From contig NZ_FRBD01000003.1 in the NCBI RefSeq assembly GCF_900142525.1, positions 62,001-126,000 of the forward strand: a DNA stretch of 64,000 nucleotides, written 5' to 3'. The position numbers and the translations under genes are program-made. The stretch is from Xylanibacter ruminicola. GTDB taxonomy: Bacteria; Bacteroidota; Bacteroidia; Bacteroidales; Bacteroidaceae. The notes below the pieces were generated by a model, which did no database searches, was not told the DNA's origin, and was given only the letters and a program-made list of their open reading frames with translations. Shown piece by piece: positions 33,608 to 41,715 of the stretch. How positions within the stretch are numbered: the first letter of the stretch is position 1; each line of letters begins with the position of its first letter.

Positions 33608-34837
33608 TTACTGGGGATTTCTTATTTCATTAACCATAGTCTTAACTGTAGTCCATCGGAATTCGTTATAACCAGGAGCCATCCTTTTAACGGTTCGATA
33701 AGCACTGTTCCCGATCTTGCTTCTCTCTCGTTTAACCGTCCTCTCCCTGCTTGTAACCAGCTCGTCAAGCTGATGGAGTGAATTCGTACCATTCGCTATG
33801 AGCTCACGATAACAGTTTTCACAGAAGTCTGTCAGCATCGGGTCTTTCATCCTAATATAGTCAAACAATGACTCGTAGTTCTGAACATCACAGATGGTTT
33901 CTCTATGAGAGGCATACAGCATCTCAAAGGCCTGCTGACATGCTGCTGCTTGTTCATCGTTACCAAAACTGCTATAGTATGCATGATTGAAGCTCCAATC
34001 TATCAGATGAATAAGCTTTGAGAACAAGACAGACTTGTCATAGACTCCCCTGACATCTTTGTCGAGACCATCAAGCTGTTGTTCAAGTTCATAATAGCCG
34101 ATTTCATCGGTCAATGACAAGTAGTCTTTATCTAGCAGGAATGTTAGGAGTGTTCCCTTGCTAAAGGGCGAGTCGAGTATCTTCTTCTTGACGAAATAGG
34201 CTTCTGTAGCCGAAAGTGACAGAGGCATAGTTGACCCATTGAAGAAGTCATATTTCTCTCCAGATGTCCGTATACTCTGTTTGTCACCTGCCAAGTCTTG
34301 GGCATCTTCAGTATTATCCTCACCCTTAAGCTTGCGTTTATTATGTGGATTATCAACGTCACTCAGGCTGATTTCCTTAATCAATTGGTAAACACTGGTA
34401 TCTGGAATCATACCGTAAGTCGCCATGCCGCTACAGTAAATATAGGTTGGGTCGTATTTCACGTATTTGTGGTAATCCGTTAATGCCTCCTTGTAGGTGT
34501 TGATTCCTGTAATGCCCAGCTTTGATGTCCCGTCATCATGTTCGGCCAACTGTCGTGTTATCTGCACTTCTGCCTCCTTGATATACCTCTCCACTTCTTG
34601 AACACTGCTAAACTTCCTTCCGCAATGTGCTGCATGGTAATAGAGTGATGGTAGGATGGCAAAGTACTTTGCATGATGCTGAAGTGTGGAGGTTCCCGGG
34701 AACAGCGTATTCGAAAAGTCATCTCTCACTCTTCCTATGCCAAGTTCCTCAATTGCTTCCGATTCCGAGAGCAACTGCATCATCTTTGACACCCTTTTCT
34801 TCTCTTCAGTATTGAAGTTAACAAACCCAATCTGCAT
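33608..34837 (-). CDS. DUF6361-like protein
   Basis: 409 aa. The N-terminus, MQIGFVNFNTEEKKRVSKMM, ELGIGRVRDDFSNTLFPGTSTLQHHAKYF, matches the DUF6361 pattern as I recall it. The C-terminal half is helical with a basic end (RERTVKRERSKIG). Known members sit next to PLD-type and helicase genes in bacterial defence islands; their biochemical role is not known to me. First gene of the four-gene module, 16 bp after the ADP-ribosylglycohydrolase gene. Confidence 0.7.
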   Translation of the reverse strand: MQIGFVNFNTEEKKRVSKMMQLLSESEAIEELGIGRVRDDFSNTLFPGTSTLQHHAKYFAILPSLYYHAAHCGRKFSSVQEVERYIKEAEVQITRQLAEHDDGTSKLGITGINTYKEALTDYHKYVKYDPTYIYCSGMATYGMIPDTSVYQLIKEISLSDVDNPHNKRKLKGEDNTEDAQDLAGDKQSIRTSGEKYDFFNGSTMPLSLSATEAYFVKKKILDSPFSKGTLLTFLLDKDYLSLTDEIGYYELEQQLDGLDKDVRGVYDKSVLFSKLIHLIDWSFNHAYYSSFGNDEQAAACQQAFEMLYASHRETICDVQNYESLFDYIRMKDPMLTDFCENCYRELIANGTNSLHQLDELVTSRERTVKRERSKIGNSAYRTVKRMAPGYNEFRWTTVKTMVNEIRNPQ

Positions 34838-34853
34838 AGCTATCCCTTTTTAA

Positions 34854-35822
34854 TTACCAATTCTCCCTTGACTTGGCTCGTTCTGCCATCAGGAGGCGTT
34901 TCCGAGCATGCTCACTCTTTGTCTTGCTCATAATCTCGTCATAGGCATCCTTACCATCCAAGTCATATAGCATTTCCCAGCTTACATCACTGAAGTCATC
35001 ACCAGCGAAGCAGGTATCGGTCAGTGGCTTATATGAACGAGGGCGCTCATGACGGAAATGATGAAGAACTGTCTGCATATCATCGGGCAGGAATTTTTCA
35101 AAAGTCCTTCGCATATTAGAGGGAATGCCCCAAATGGCTTCAGCGATGCTACCCACTATAGCACCTAATGTGTCTGCATCGGCACCGAGGCTGACAGCCA
35201 GACGCACGGCATCCTCAAAACAGGTGGCCATGCTAATAATCTTCAGGGCAACTGGCACTGTGCCTTGGCAGGTCTCGTCAAACCTGTTTAAGACAGATGC
35301 CTTGGGCATGTTGATGTCGTAGCCGGAGAACTCCACACATTCTTGAAGAATCTCGTCGATGTGCATTGGGGCCTCCTGGAATCTGTGATAACTTAGAGCC
35401 TTAAAAATTGCCAGGGCCACCGTCTGTGCTCCTTTGATTCCTTCGTCGTGATTATGAGAGGGTAGGGCTGTAGCCGCTGCAGCATCGAGCATTTCATCAA
35501 TGTTCTCATACCAATGTGCTACCGGACTCACTCTCATAGCAGCCCCATTACCGAAGCTGTTATATGGCTGGGGATGATCACTCTGTACCCACTGTGCGAA
35601 CCTTCCACCATAGCCTCCCATCGGGTGAGGATATCGCTTGCACCAATCATGGATGTTCTCGCCAAAGTCACGACCTTCAAGCAGAGCATCAGCCACAGCC
35701 ACCGTACAGATGGTATCATCCGTAAACCCATTCTCATCGGATAACCACTCAAAGTTGTAGTCATTTGTGGGGTCAAACTCCCAACGGCTTCCTACAATAT
35801 CACCAATAATTGCTCCTATCAT
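34854..35822 (-). CDS. ADP-ribosylglycohydrolase (DraG/ARH-type)
   Basis: 322 aa. Metal-binding motifs are complete: GDIVGSRWEF near residue 8, FTDDTICTVAVADALL near 33, and SLGADADTLGAIVGSIAEA near 205. The family removes ADP-ribose from modified proteins or nucleic acids using two magnesium ions. The middle block SFGNGAAMRVSPVAHWY is typical. It has its own promoter box overlapping the sbcC stop and lies 16 bp before the DUF6361 gene, so it could be expressed with the defence module. It may reverse an ADP-ribosylating phage or host activity. Confidence 0.9.
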   Translation of the reverse strand: MIGAIIGDIVGSRWEFDPTNDYNFEWLSDENGFTDDTICTVAVADALLEGRDFGENIHDWCKRYPHPMGGYGGRFAQWVQSDHPQPYNSFGNGAAMRVSPVAHWYENIDEMLDAAAATALPSHNHDEGIKGAQTVALAIFKALSYHRFQEAPMHIDEILQECVEFSGYDINMPKASVLNRFDETCQGTVPVALKIISMATCFEDAVRLAVSLGADADTLGAIVGSIAEAIWGIPSNMRRTFEKFLPDDMQTVLHHFRHERPRSYKPLTDTCFAGDDFSDVSWEMLYDLDGKDAYDEIMSKTKSEHARKRLLMAERAKSRENW

Positions 35823-35845
35823 ACCTTATTTAATTTATGTGGCTG

Positions 35846-35853
35846 CAAATTTA
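35846..35853 (-). promoter_or_regulatory. Internal -7 box overlapping the end of sbcC
   Basis: Minus strand TAAATTTG followed by CAGCC, 24 bp before the glycohydrolase ATG and covering the sbcC stop codon. It would let the downstream genes be expressed independently. Confidence 0.55.
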
Positions 35854-38760
35854 TATCGAGGTTGTCTCAATTCGTGGCACATCCGGGATAATTTTCACTT
35901 TGCTGCTCGAATTATTTCCTTCCTGCATCACCTGGATCTGTACAGGAATACGGTCTTGAAGTTCCTCCACATGGCTGATGATACCCACATGACGACCTGA
36001 TTTCGAGTGCAGAGAGCGAAGGGTGTTTACTGCGTTCTGCAAAGGCTCACCACTCAGAGTACCAAACCCCTCGTCAATAAACAGCGTATCTACGGCCAAT
36101 TGTTGTCCGATGTCACTCAATGCCAGGGCCAGAGACAATGAAACGAGGAAACTCTCACCACCAGAAATGGTACTGGCGGCACGGCTGACATAACCCTGAT
36201 AGGCATCCTCGAGCATGATGATAAAGGTGCCAGGAGCTACTTTCAGCGTATAACGGTCTGTCAGTGTCTTCATATAACTGTTGGCCGAATGAATCAGGCT
36301 TGTCAAAACATAACTCTGGGCAATCTTACGGAACTTACTGCCTGAAGCATCACCAATCAGAGCATTCATACGACTCCATTTCTGGTAGTCGGCCTTCTTG
36401 TTGTCAGCATCAGCTTTCATCGCGCCAAGACGCTGCTTGTTTTCACTGTCTGTCTTCAGTTCCTGATTGAGAGCACCTTTCCTGACGTTGGCCTCAGTCA
36501 TCTGTTTATCGTACTCCTGAACCCGTGATTCCAGTGACTCTACAGTATCTTCCTCTGCAAATTCTGGCTTGTTCTGCTGATGTTCCTCCTGCTGTTTCAT
36601 CACAGCCAGCAACAGCGTCTTCTGGGTCAGTGCATTACTCCGTGCTTCGTCCAAGGCTTTGTCCTTTTGAGTGATTTCCTGAGCAGAATAGGCATTGAGG
36701 GTCGTTAGCACTTCTTCGTTGACATCCTCATGTTCTGCACAGAAACCATCTATAAGTTTCTGGTTCGTCTCTGCAGAGGCAGTCAGTTCCAGTACATCCT
36801 TTTGCTTGGCACCAATGAGCTCCTTGGCAACGGCCATCTTGTGCTTACAGGCTTCAACGGCTTCTCTGCTTTTGTCCACAACACCTTTCTTGGCATCCCA
36901 GTCATTCCTCAGTGCATCCAGTTTATCTCTCAGCTCCTTAACCTCTTTCTCCTTTTGCTCACCGTCTTTGATTTTGCCTTCAAGTTCACCGAGAGCCAAA
37001 TCAGTCTTGTTCTTCAGGCTTTTCAGCACAAAGTGAACGTTTTCATCCACGGTTTCTATACCACAAGCCTTACAAGCCGCCGCCAGTTTCTGTTCTGTTA
37101 TCTGTACTGACTGGTCCTTGTCCAGATTCTCTTTATCCCGATTATAGGCATTGGTAGCGGTCTTAACTTCCGCATCCAGCTTGTTTTTCTCGGCAACAAT
37201 GGTGTTATAATCCTTCTCAGCCTCCTTGAACGATGTTGTCAGGCCAGCCACCAGTTCTGCCAATTCCTCTTCATGGGGTAGCTCTGCGACGATTTCCTGA
37301 CCGCAGACAGGACATTTGTCACCCACATGCAGTTTCTGGCGCATGGTCTTGGCGAACTTGTCGATGGTATCCTTCTGCTTATCCAGTAGATCCTTGCAGG
37401 TGTTCATCTTGACCTCTGCATCGTGTATTTTCGCAGGGTACTCCTCCTGCTTTTTCTTGCTCTCCTCAATGCTGGCCAGCGACTTTTCCAGGGTCTGACG
37501 GGCATTTTCCACCTTTTCCTTGGCCTCTGCTACCGATGTTACCAGTTCATTGGCGGTCTTGATGTTTTGCTGCAGATCCTTTGCCTCTTCCCGTTGTTTT
37601 CGTAACCCTGAAAGGTTCAGGGCAGCCAGATTAGCCTCCTGAGATTGCAGTGCTATTTGCTGTCTTTCAAACAGTACCTTTGCCGTCTCAGCGTCTCTGC
37701 CCGCTTTTTCAAATTCTGGATTCAGGGTTTCAGCCAGCTTCTTGTTTTCTGCATCGATGATATCCTGTTGCTTGCCTATTGCCGTCTTGCCCTCTTCGAT
37801 ATCCCGTTTGGCCTTGTTCTTTGTGGTCAACCAACTCCTGGCTTCAATCGTTGCCTGCCACAGACTTACCAGCCCTTCTTCTTTCTTGAAGTCCTCGCTT
37901 TGTGTGATGGCAGCAGCTTTCTCACTGTCTTCAGTAGCCTTCTTCACCTTTCCGGCCAGTTCAGCATCTGTCTTTAGCCAGTCACATTTCTTCTTGGCCG
38001 TATCATGCTTCGTTTTGACTTCCTCATACTGGGTCTCCAAAGCCGCGATTTCCTCCTTCTTTTGGGCAATCACCTCTTCTGAGAATGTCTGGACGTTCTT
38101 CACCAGCTGCTCGGCATCTTCCCACAGTCGTTTCTTCTGATTGGTGATCTCATAGACCTTGGCACCAATTTTTGTATAGACGCTCACACCCGTTATCTTC
38201 TCCAGAATCTCAGCTTTCTCGTCGTCCTTACTGTTCAGGAAACGGGTAAACTCACCCTGTGCTAACAGTGTGGTACGACAGAACTGCTTGAAGTCAAGTC
38301 CGATGGCTGCATATATTTCATCGCGAATCTCCTTGTCCTTGTTTAAACAGAGATTTGTATCAAGATTGTGTAGCAGCCACTCCTTCGACTTCAGATTGCC
38401 CGTAGCCTTGTTCCTGGCACGAGCTACCGACCAAGTGGCCTCGTAGCTGACACCATTACTGCCGATGAAGGTCAGTGTGACAAAAGCCTCGCCAGTATTC
38501 CGGCGCATCAGCTGCCTGGGGTCATCAATCTTCACTGGCTTTTCACCATCCTGCGTGTCGCCCTGCATTTTGGTAGCATCGAGACGTGGCGTATCTGCAT
38601 ACAGAGCCAGACAGATAGCATCCAGTATGGTTGACTTGCCTGCTCCCGTCTTTCCCGTTATCAGGAATACCTCACTATCTGCCAATGGCTGTGCGTCAAA
38701 GTCAATCGTGGCATCCTCTATCGATGCGATATTGTGTATGGTCAGTTTCTGTAGCTTCAT
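35851..38760 (-). CDS. sbcC: Exonuclease subunit SbcC
   Basis: 969 aa, near the usual length. N-terminal Walker A GKTGAGKSTILDAIC near residue 36, long coiled coils either side of a zinc hook CPVCGQEI near 485, then the ABC signature TISGGESFLVSLSLALAL near 870 and Walker B DTLFIDEGFGTL. With SbcD it forms the Mre11-Rad50-like complex that opens DNA hairpins and processes ends. Its start overlaps the sbcD stop by 4 bp. The long coiled coil makes many antisense shadow frames, which are left out. Confidence 0.95.
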   Translation of the reverse strand: MKLQKLTIHNIASIEDATIDFDAQPLADSEVFLITGKTGAGKSTILDAICLALYADTPRLDATKMQGDTQDGEKPVKIDDPRQLMRRNTGEAFVTLTFIGSNGVSYEATWSVARARNKATGNLKSKEWLLHNLDTNLCLNKDKEIRDEIYAAIGLDFKQFCRTTLLAQGEFTRFLNSKDDEKAEILEKITGVSVYTKIGAKVYEITNQKKRLWEDAEQLVKNVQTFSEEVIAQKKEEIAALETQYEEVKTKHDTAKKKCDWLKTDAELAGKVKKATEDSEKAAAITQSEDFKKEEGLVSLWQATIEARSWLTTKNKAKRDIEEGKTAIGKQQDIIDAENKKLAETLNPEFEKAGRDAETAKVLFERQQIALQSQEANLAALNLSGLRKQREEAKDLQQNIKTANELVTSVAEAKEKVENARQTLEKSLASIEESKKKQEEYPAKIHDAEVKMNTCKDLLDKQKDTIDKFAKTMRQKLHVGDKCPVCGQEIVAELPHEEELAELVAGLTTSFKEAEKDYNTIVAEKNKLDAEVKTATNAYNRDKENLDKDQSVQITEQKLAAACKACGIETVDENVHFVLKSLKNKTDLALGELEGKIKDGEQKEKEVKELRDKLDALRNDWDAKKGVVDKSREAVEACKHKMAVAKELIGAKQKDVLELTASAETNQKLIDGFCAEHEDVNEEVLTTLNAYSAQEITQKDKALDEARSNALTQKTLLLAVMKQQEEHQQNKPEFAEEDTVESLESRVQEYDKQMTEANVRKGALNQELKTDSENKQRLGAMKADADNKKADYQKWSRMNALIGDASGSKFRKIAQSYVLTSLIHSANSYMKTLTDRYTLKVAPGTFIIMLEDAYQGYVSRAASTISGGESFLVSLSLALALSDIGQQLAVDTLFIDEGFGTLSGEPLQNAVNTLRSLHSKSGRHVGIISHVEELQDRIPVQIQVMQEGNNSSSKVKIIPDVPRIETTSI

Positions 38761-39917
38761 AGTTCCTCCGTTTTCAATTGCTCCAGTGTCTCGTTGAACA
38801 TGCTCTGCATCTCACTGTCAAAGTCGATGCCCAAATCCTCAGCATACCTCCGTGCAATGTCTATAGGCTCCTCTGCTTGGAATTCCTGTACGCTGAGCAT
38901 TTTGGCTTCTGCTTGTTTTACAGCCTTCCGTCTTGCATTGATACAGCAGAACCGGCATTGCTTTTCATCCGTCAGCAGTTGTGCCTCTGCCTGGGCCTCC
39001 AATGGCAGGAAGTCATCCACCTCTACATTCAGACGGATATATGCGGGGATGTTTTCCGGGAACTTCACCAGCAGTTCCTTTGCCTCTTCCCATGTTGTAA
39101 AGCCGTCCGTTGGCAATGTCACCAGCGGATGCGGGTTCTCTATCTCTATCTCCGTCACTGTTGGCTTCTCACCGTGACTGCCAATCTCCACCATACTCAC
39201 TGAGTGGGTGAAGGTCTCATCAAAGCTGACGGGTAGGGGAGTACCGCAGTATCTCACGTTGTGCTTACCGCTATGTACAAACTGCCCGTGGTGGATATGT
39301 CCCAGTGCCAGATAGTCATATCCGTCACCCATCTGAGCCAGATCCGTAGCGTCAATTCCTCCCACGATAGCATCTGTGGCATGGTCATGACCTGTGAAAT
39401 CACAGCCTCTCACGGTAGTGTGCGCTGTCATTACAACAGGCAAGCCCGCTGAGTTTCTTTCTTTCACCAAGTCTGACAACTGTTGGAAGAACCCTTCCGG
39501 CATATTCCGTTCCGTACAGTAGGGAACAGCAATCACATAGCCTTTGCCTGGCACCTCAATGATGTGCTCATCAGGGTTCTCACGCTCTATTTGACCGATG
39601 GCATACACATTCAGTTCACGCCAAGGCTGCTGAAATATCTCGTGTCTGCTACCGCTGTCATGATTACCCGCTGTCATCACGATGACCATTTCTGGGTGGG
39701 TCTTGTGGATGTCCAGCAAGGCATTCGTCAGCATAGTCTGCACAGCTGACGACGGCTGTGGTGTATGGTACACATCGCCACACAGCAGGAACACATCGGG
39801 CTTCTGCTCCTTGACAATCTGAACCATCTGGAGCAACATCACCATCTGTTCCTCCGTCCTGTCATAGTTGTAAAGCGTATGACCAAGATGCCAGTCACTT
39901 GTATGTAGTATCTTCAC
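38757..39917 (-). CDS. sbcD: Exonuclease subunit SbcD
   Basis: 386 aa. Phosphoesterase motifs: HTSDWHLGHTLY at 4-15, LLCGDVYHT near 45, TAGNHDSGSRH near 83, MTAHTTVRG and LGHIHHGQF near 212. It is the manganese-dependent nuclease partner of SbcC. The 3-bp gap after the WYL regulator and 4-bp overlap with sbcC show one transcript. Length and motif spacing are normal. Confidence 0.95.
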   Translation of the reverse strand: MKILHTSDWHLGHTLYNYDRTEEQMVMLLQMVQIVKEQKPDVFLLCGDVYHTPQPSSAVQTMLTNALLDIHKTHPEMVIVMTAGNHDSGSRHEIFQQPWRELNVYAIGQIERENPDEHIIEVPGKGYVIAVPYCTERNMPEGFFQQLSDLVKERNSAGLPVVMTAHTTVRGCDFTGHDHATDAIVGGIDATDLAQMGDGYDYLALGHIHHGQFVHSGKHNVRYCGTPLPVSFDETFTHSVSMVEIGSHGEKPTVTEIEIENPHPLVTLPTDGFTTWEEAKELLVKFPENIPAYIRLNVEVDDFLPLEAQAEAQLLTDEKQCRFCCINARRKAVKQAEAKMLSVQEFQAEEPIDIARRYAEDLGIDFDSEMQSMFNETLEQLKTEEL

Positions 39918-39920
39918 TGC

Positions 39921-40889
39921 TTATTGGTTTTCGTTATCGTTTTGGTTTTCGTTCACCTCCAGCTCATACATCTGAGCAGCCTCCAAGTGCATATTATAAA
40001 TCTCTTCTGCCAGCCATTTCGGAGTGAGCACCTTTACCTGACTCCCACGACTCAGGAAGTGGGCACTCAGATCTATTGTTGGCCTCATGTGTAGTTCAAA
40101 GTCTGCGAAGTTCTCGCCCTGGCCAATCTCCCTCTGACTGTGGTGAATGGGTAGGTCTCTGATGTAGAAGCGCTCATAGCCAAAGGCTCTGATGACGATT
40201 CTCTCTGCAGGAGTACCGTCACCCACCAGCACACCATAGCACTCGTCAAAATACTCCTGTGCGTCGAAGTCTGGGTCTATTTTGAACTTGATGTCAGTCA
40301 GCGACATCTCCAGAATCCTGTCAAACGAGAACACACCGAAGTAGTCCGACTCAGGCTTCTCCTCCGTTGCATCCCTGTGGAAGTGGCCCAGGATATACCA
40401 GCGTTGCTTGAACAGTTTGATGCAGTACGGCTCAAAGTTCAGGTGATTGGGCTTGTCCGTGCCATATTTCCTATATTCGACGGCTATCCTGACACTCTTC
40501 TTCATCGCGTCCATCACCATCTTCAGGTATTCCCCCTCGTATGGCACCTGCTGCAGCAGAATCCTGTTTTGCAGCGACAGGCTCTCACTGATTACGTTGT
40601 TCACCGAGAGTGTCGACAGCATCCAGTTCTGCACGCTGTCCTCCCTCAGCACATAGTCATTGCCGATGTAGTACTCATACCCGTTCTGGCGGTCACAGTC
40701 AATGTAGATGCCGAAGATGTCCTCAATGGCATCCTTATGTCGTGCAAAGGTAGAACGGGCCAGTTCTATGCCCTCACTCATATCCGTCTGCAGCCACTTC
40801 TCGTTGATCTCTGCAAACGTAATCCTCCGAGCCTTGCGAATGGTGTTCACAAGCCAGATATACTCCTTGAACTTTGCCGGTATCTTCAT
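39921..40889 (-). CDS. WYL-domain transcriptional regulator
   Basis: 322 aa, full length. N-terminal winged helix (IRKARRITFAEINEKWLQTD, STFARHKDAIEDIFGIYIDCD), then the WYL domain with LNFEPYCIKLFKQRWYILGHF near 165 and a C-terminal WCX-type part. WYL proteins bind nucleotide or nucleic-acid ligands and often control defence and DNA-repair genes. It lies between BREX accessory genes and sbcDC, and its stop is 3 bp from sbcD. The tail is an Asn/Glu-rich NENQNDNENQ repeat. Confidence 0.85.
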   Translation of the reverse strand: MKIPAKFKEYIWLVNTIRKARRITFAEINEKWLQTDMSEGIELARSTFARHKDAIEDIFGIYIDCDRQNGYEYYIGNDYVLREDSVQNWMLSTLSVNNVISESLSLQNRILLQQVPYEGEYLKMVMDAMKKSVRIAVEYRKYGTDKPNHLNFEPYCIKLFKQRWYILGHFHRDATEEKPESDYFGVFSFDRILEMSLTDIKFKIDPDFDAQEYFDECYGVLVGDGTPAERIVIRAFGYERFYIRDLPIHHSQREIGQGENFADFELHMRPTIDLSAHFLSRGSQVKVLTPKWLAEEIYNMHLEAAQMYELEVNENQNDNENQ

Positions 40890-40914
40890 ACGCTTATCCG
40901 TTTAATTCCATTTA

Positions 40915-41472
40915 TTATGCCGCGAGCAGCAGGGCTGCGATAGCCCCTAGCCCCTCAGCAGCAATCTTACCTAACCAACTGTCATCTGTCAGCTTGTGCT
41001 CTACAATGTAGTCGCGTAGCTTCTGCCGCCAGACCTTATCCTGCAAGAGCACCCATAGGTCATCATCAAAGTGCCCATACGTCACGTTCTCTTTCAGCCA
41101 CTTCTTGGTAGGAGTCGTGCCTTCAGCTACAGCCGTTTTGAGAATCAGATGCCAGAACCCGTCACCTTGCAGGTGCCAGAACGGATTTGAAATGTCTGCC
41201 GGATTGGGAAACTGCGAGTTTCGGGTATATTGCTTCATCAGAGTGAGATACCTCTTCTCCAGCCACTCATTTAGGACGAATCGGTTGGCCGTGAACTCAC
41301 CACTTTCGACACCATCTATCAGAGCTAATAACAACACCGGCTTGGCCACGATGACCTCACCATGAATCTTTGCCTGCCGTATGCTCATTATCCGCTTGGT
41401 ATAATGTGCATAGCACTGCTCGTAGTTATAGAATTGTAGCGTTCTGTTCATATGCTTGCTCTCATTAAACAT
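40915..41472 (-). CDS. Protein resembling the N-terminal domain of McrA-type HNH endonucleases
   Basis: 185 aa. The segment AKPVLLLALIDGVESGE near 43-58 and SNPFWHLQGDGFWHL near 95-110 resemble the N-terminal domain that precedes HNH in ScoMcrA-like restriction enzymes. No HNH follows, so it is a stand-alone domain or a regulatory relative. C-terminal hydrophobic end IAAEGLGAIAALLLAA. Its ATG overlaps the zinc-ribbon stop by 1 bp. It might read modified DNA for the helicases upstream. Two Met codons near the start leave the exact start open. Confidence 0.5.
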   Translation of the reverse strand: MFNESKHMNRTLQFYNYEQCYAHYTKRIMSIRQAKIHGEVIVAKPVLLLALIDGVESGEFTANRFVLNEWLEKRYLTLMKQYTRNSQFPNPADISNPFWHLQGDGFWHLILKTAVAEGTTPTKKWLKENVTYGHFDDDLWVLLQDKVWRQKLRDYIVEHKLTDDSWLGKIAAEGLGAIAALLLAA

Positions 41473-41714
41473 TAGTCACCCCCATAGAACCCAGGAGCAC
41501 CTTCAAGGTCTTCATCATAATAGAGAGAACTATCCAACTCTGGGGCATATTGAGGTTCATTTCGCTTAGAAAAGCGATTATTCTTTACCGGTGTAAAGCT
41601 AAGTTCTGCACCGCAATAAGGACACGTCACGAAATACCCTTCTCCTATAGCGCGGAAAGTTAATCCACATTCGCAACAATTTGTAATTACACATTTCTCC
41701 ATACTATAAATCAA
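41472..41714 (-). CDS. Small zinc-ribbon protein, 80 aa
   Basis: Two Cys pairs, CCECG near residue 14 and CPYCGAELSF near 31, form a zinc ribbon. The rest is an acidic, Tyr/Gly-rich tail (SLYYDEDLEGAPGFYGGD). A start at the second Met (41702) is possible. It lies 1 bp after the Upf1-like helicase and overlaps the next gene by 1 bp, so it is co-translated. May be an adaptor for nucleic acid or for the helicase. Confidence 0.65.
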   Translation of the reverse strand: MIYSMEKCVITNCCECGLTFRAIGEGYFVTCPYCGAELSFTPVKNNRFSKRNEPQYAPELDSSLYYDEDLEGAPGFYGGD

Positions 41715-41715
41715 A

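Noticed and set aside
28174..34837. DISARM system
   Set aside because: PLD and helicase are present but no methylase or other DISARM proteins lie beside them.
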